From an uncultured Bacteroidales bacterium (GTDB lineage Bacteria; Bacteroidota; Bacteroidia; Bacteroidales; Bacteroidaceae), in the NCBI GenBank assembly GCA_937876995.1, contig CALEFD010000069.1, positions 1-16,566 of the forward strand: a stretch of DNA of 16,566 bases, in the 5' to 3' direction. The notes beneath the pieces were generated by a model. It worked only from the letters and a program-made list of their open reading frames with translations. It had not been told where the DNA came from and did not search any database. Positions 14,158 to 16,566 of this stretch are shown here, piece by piece; within the stretch, counting starts at the first letter, position 1, and each line of letters begins with the position of its first letter. A program made the translations under genes and the position numbers.

Positions 14158-14165
14158 CGAAATTA
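14158..14165 (-). promoter_or_regulatory. putative -7 element of the ilvE operon promoter
   Basis: Minus-strand TAATTTCG (TAnnTTCG form) lies 47 bases upstream of the ilvE start. This leaves a short AT-rich leader of about 40 bases. Confidence 0.45.
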
Positions 14166-14207
14166 CAAAAAGATGAGCTATAATGACTGACAGAAGCTTT
14201 AAAAAAT

Positions 14208-14215
14208 TAACTTTG
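14208..14215 (+). promoter_or_regulatory. putative -7 element for the membrane M15-like gene
   Basis: TAACTTTG is a perfect TAnnTTTG match, 27 bases before the ATG at 14243 and back-to-back with the ilvE element 42 bases away. Confidence 0.55.
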
Positions 14216-14242
14216 CAGTCAAAATAACCCTTTTTACGCAAT

Positions 14243-15373
14243 ATGACAGACAGCAACAAAAGAATAGAAAAGAAAATGGGAACCATTCGTTTCCTGCTTA
14301 TTTCGTTTACACTATTTATTTTAGCCGACATAATTGGCCAATGGTTTATTGCAACCGATTCAAATGCACCGGGCTTGTTAAGGGTTACAGTGTGGGTAAT
14401 TGCGCTATTGATAGGAGCAGCCACTCACTATGGTTTAAGAAGAATAGACCGTAGGATTTGGAAAATAGTTGCCTCATTGTTTTTCTATGCAGCATATATA
14501 GGTCTTTTGTGGTTATTCAAATTCTATATATTTGATAACGCAGAACTTATAGGATATAGAATATCGGTATCTATCCTACCTGTTTTTGCATTCTTAATCG
14601 ATTCGTATGTAAGTCGTTTTATAAAATGGTATGGCATTAAGGTAAAATCGTTATTCAAATTAAAGTCCATACGCGATTTTCGGTTTATTGCCGCCATGGT
14701 ACTGCTTTTCAGTGTTGTAGTGTTCTTCTTTATGGGAGGATACAACATGTCAGGGAAACTTAATCGTGCAGGAGTAGGTCTGTACCAACTTATCACGGAA
14801 GGAGAAATTAATCACAACACCGACCACAGGGAACCTGTACGCCAATACGATAAGATTTTCAACGATTTGAACGACGTTCAACTTGAAGCAGCCCAAAAGA
14901 ATGGTCTGAAGAAGAACATTACAGCTGCCGAAGCAGAAAACAACAAGCAGTTGGTCAAAATTGAAGATTGCGACTACTACACTATAGAAAAGCTAACCCA
15001 CTCTATCCCCTATTTGGTTCCAAAAGCAGCCAAATTAGTGGAAGACATAGGAAAAGCTTTTCAGGATTCATTATACAACCGTGGGTATCATAGCAACCAC
15101 AAAATTACTGTGACCAGCGTACTTAGAACAGAAGACAATGTTGAACAGTTGCGAAAAGTAAATGTAAATGCATCGGAAAATTCGTGTCATTGCTATGGAA
15201 CAACAGTAGATATATCTTATTTTACATTCCAAACACCAAAAATTGGAAAAGCAGCTGAAACCGAAAAGATGAGACAAGTGCTTATGCAGGTGGTATATGA
15301 TTTATGGAAAGCAGAAAGATGCTATGTAAAATATGAGAAACAACAATCTTGTCTTCACATAACAGTTAGATAA
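14243..15373 (+). CDS. five-helix membrane protein with M15-like (DUF5715-type) zinc-peptidase domain
   Basis: The 376-residue product has five hydrophobic helices (about 16-36, 46-64, 73-97, 105-123 and 148-166) followed by a soluble domain (about 170-376). The soluble part carries SCHCYGTTVD at 314-323, which fits the SxHxxGxxxD zinc motif of M15 (VanX/VanY/hedgehog-fold) peptidases with H316 and D323, and a final CLHITV giving H372 as the probable third ligand. TSVLRT (291-296) fits the strand before it. Such domains usually cut D-Ala peptides or cell-wall cross-links, so action on peptidoglycan is a reasonable guess. No glutamate sits three residues before H372, as in the VanX ExxH motif, so activity is uncertain. 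I think the soluble domain corresponds to DUF5715; the large membrane part looks additional. It is divergent from ilvE, and the dehydrogenase gene follows after 33 bases. Confidence 0.65.
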   Translation: MTDSNKRIEKKMGTIRFLLISFTLFILADIIGQWFIATDSNAPGLLRVTVWVIALLIGAATHYGLRRIDRRIWKIVASLFFYAAYIGLLWLFKFYIFDNAELIGYRISVSILPVFAFLIDSYVSRFIKWYGIKVKSLFKLKSIRDFRFIAAMVLLFSVVVFFFMGGYNMSGKLNRAGVGLYQLITEGEINHNTDHREPVRQYDKIFNDLNDVQLEAAQKNGLKKNITAAEAENNKQLVKIEDCDYYTIEKLTHSIPYLVPKAAKLVEDIGKAFQDSLYNRGYHSNHKITVTSVLRTEDNVEQLRKVNVNASENSCHCYGTTVDISYFTFQTPKIGKAAETEKMRQVLMQVVYDLWKAERCYVKYEKQQSCLHITVR

Positions 15374-15406
15374 ACAAATTATTACATAACCCAAAAGTTT
15401 TAAATT

Positions 15407-16566
15407 ATGAGAGATTTTACCTACTATGCACCCACACAAGTGGAGTTCGGAAAAAATGCAGAAAACAAAACAGGTGAACTGGTAAAAAAGTTTGGTGGAA
15501 CAAATGTACTGGTACATTATGGTGGTGGCAGCGTTGTTCGTTCAGGATTGCTGGATAAAGTTTGTAAATCGTTGGAAGAACAAAACATTAAATATACACT
15601 TTTGGGCGGTGTTGTTCCTAACCCAAGAGTATCATTGGTTAGAAAAGGTATTGATATCTGCCGTAAAGAGAATATTGACTTTATTCTTGCCGTAGGCGGT
15701 GGTTCAGCAATAGATTCATCAAAAGCCATAGCAGCAGGAACTCTTTACGAAGGCGATGTATGGACCCTTTATCGACACGAAGACAGAATAAAATCAGCAC
15801 TCCCTGTAGGTGTGGTACTCACTATTCCTGCTGCCGGTAGTGAAATGAGCGATGGAAGCGTTATTACAAATGAAGAGGGTGGTTTGAAAAAGGATTATTG
15901 CGACAACCTATTACGCGCAAAATTCGCCATTATGAATCCGGAACGCACATTCACACTCCCCAAATGGCAAACTGCATGTGGTGCAACCGACATAATGATG
16001 CACACTATGGAGCGTTATTTTTCCGTAGATGATGACATGGATATAACCGATGCTATTGCAGAAGCCGTACTGAAGACTGTACTGGAGCACACTCCTATAG
16101 TATTGGCAGAACCGGAAAACTACCATAGCCGTGCACAAATAATGTGGGCAGGAAGTTTGGCACACAACGATTTGACAGGATGCGGTACTACCGGCGACTG
16201 GGCAACTCACAACATTGAACACGAACTAAGTGGTATGTTCGATGTATCGCATGGTGCAGGTTTGGCAGCTATATGGCCAAGCTGGGCTCGTTACACACGC
16301 CATCAGAACATAAACCGTTTTGCACGCTTTGCTGTAAACGTAATGGGTGTAACAAACCACTTTAAGAGCGCAGAAGAGACAGCCGAAGCAGGTATCCGCG
16401 CTATGGAGAAGTTCTACACCTCTATAGGTATGCCTATCAATATCAAGCAGTTAGTTGGAAGAAATGTAACCGATGCCGAAATTGAAGAGATGGCAGACAA
16501 ATGCACAAACGGCAACACTATAACTGTTGGCGGTCTTATTAAACTGACAAAAGAAGACATAATCAA
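15407..16566 (+). CDS. iron-containing alcohol dehydrogenase, YqhD/BDH type (3' end cut by the window)
   Basis: This is a group III metal-dependent alcohol dehydrogenase that reduces aldehydes to alcohols (or the reverse) with NAD(P)H in the cytoplasm. The 386 codons visible begin MRDFTYYAPTQVEFGKNAE. The Rossmann-like nucleotide-binding part has GGGSAIDSSKAIA (97-109), with PAAGSEMS at 141-148. The four metal ligands are present at D195 and H199 (GATDIMMH), H268 (WATHNIEHEL) and H282 (VSHGAG), one residue offset from those of E. coli YqhD (D194, H198, H267, H281). No stop occurs before the edge. Since YqhD is 387 residues long, only a few codons should be missing. The gene is 33 bases after the M15-like gene and may share its promoter. 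The substrate cannot be told; butanol dehydrogenase or broad aldehyde reductase are the usual labels. Confidence 0.93.
   Translation, partial: MRDFTYYAPTQVEFGKNAENKTGELVKKFGGTNVLVHYGGGSVVRSGLLDKVCKSLEEQNIKYTLLGGVVPNPRVSLVRKGIDICRKENIDFILAVGGGSAIDSSKAIAAGTLYEGDVWTLYRHEDRIKSALPVGVVLTIPAAGSEMSDGSVITNEEGGLKKDYCDNLLRAKFAIMNPERTFTLPKWQTACGATDIMMHTMERYFSVDDDMDITDAIAEAVLKTVLEHTPIVLAEPENYHSRAQIMWAGSLAHNDLTGCGTTGDWATHNIEHELSGMFDVSHGAGLAAIWPSWARYTRHQNINRFARFAVNVMGVTNHFKSAEETAEAGIRAMEKFYTSIGMPINIKQLVGRNVTDAEIEEMADKCTNGNTITVGGLIKLTKEDII

Noticed and set aside
14111..14165. Attenuator leader peptide before ilvE
   Set aside because: The predicted leader is about 40 bases, AT-rich, with no small frame rich in Ile, Val or Leu and no terminator hairpin.
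1..16566. CRISPR array, insertion sequence, prophage genes, tRNA or rRNA genes
   Set aside because: No regularly spaced repeats, transposase or integrase motifs, terminal inverted repeats or cloverleaf-like sequences were seen on either strand by eye.

Overview
The window looks like chromosomal DNA from a member of the Bacteroidales (Bacteroidota). It is moderately AT-rich. Its short intergenic gaps repeatedly carry the Bacteroidota -7 promoter element TAnnTTTG (or the TAnnTTCG variant), and clear Shine-Dalgarno sites are absent. Several proteins have forms familiar from that order: a BF3164-type beta-propeller lipoprotein, an anti-sigma-like protein with an FxVPEGYF motif, and an Mrp ATPase without the usual CxxC pair. 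Genus cannot be fixed from the sequence alone. No mobile element, CRISPR array, rRNA or tRNA gene is visible.

Layout. Positions 1-421 are AT-rich and nearly gene-free, with one weak hint of a minus-strand membrane gene running off the left edge. At 422-1555 lies a lipoprotein with a probable six-bladed beta-propeller. A structured intergenic stretch (1556-1705) leads into ribonuclease Z (rnz, 1706-2623). Next is a compact cassette of ECF sigma factor, single-pass anti-sigma-like protein and exported Q-rich LTxxE protein (2663-4224). It is closed by a strong bidirectional terminator (4233-4272) shared with the convergent mazG (4289-5074, minus).

mazG and valS diverge from twin promoters. valS (5178-7865) is followed 6 bp later by a membrane-anchored coiled-coil protein, then a DEAD-box RNA helicase with a DbpA-type RNA-binding domain (8794-10776), then a RidA-family deaminase (10837-11211). 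Opposing these is a tight minus-strand operon transcribed ilvE, trmB, mrp (14110 down to 11218), with gaps of only 3 and 7 bp. Divergent from ilvE is a five-helix membrane protein with an M15-like zinc-peptidase domain (14243-15373). Last is a YqhD-like iron-containing alcohol dehydrogenase (from 15407), which is cut by the right edge a few codons before its expected end.

Functionally this is mostly housekeeping: tRNA processing, charging and modification (rnz, valS, trmB), nucleotide-pool and metabolite clean-up (mazG, ridA), RNA remodelling (DEAD box), branched-chain amino acid synthesis (ilvE) and Fe-S carriage (mrp). The less explained parts are the sigma/anti-sigma/LTxxE cassette, which resembles CnrH-CnrY-CnrX in layout, the valS-linked coiled-coil protein, the membrane M15-like protein and the structured DNA upstream of rnz. 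I did not find a clearly unprecedented multi-gene system.
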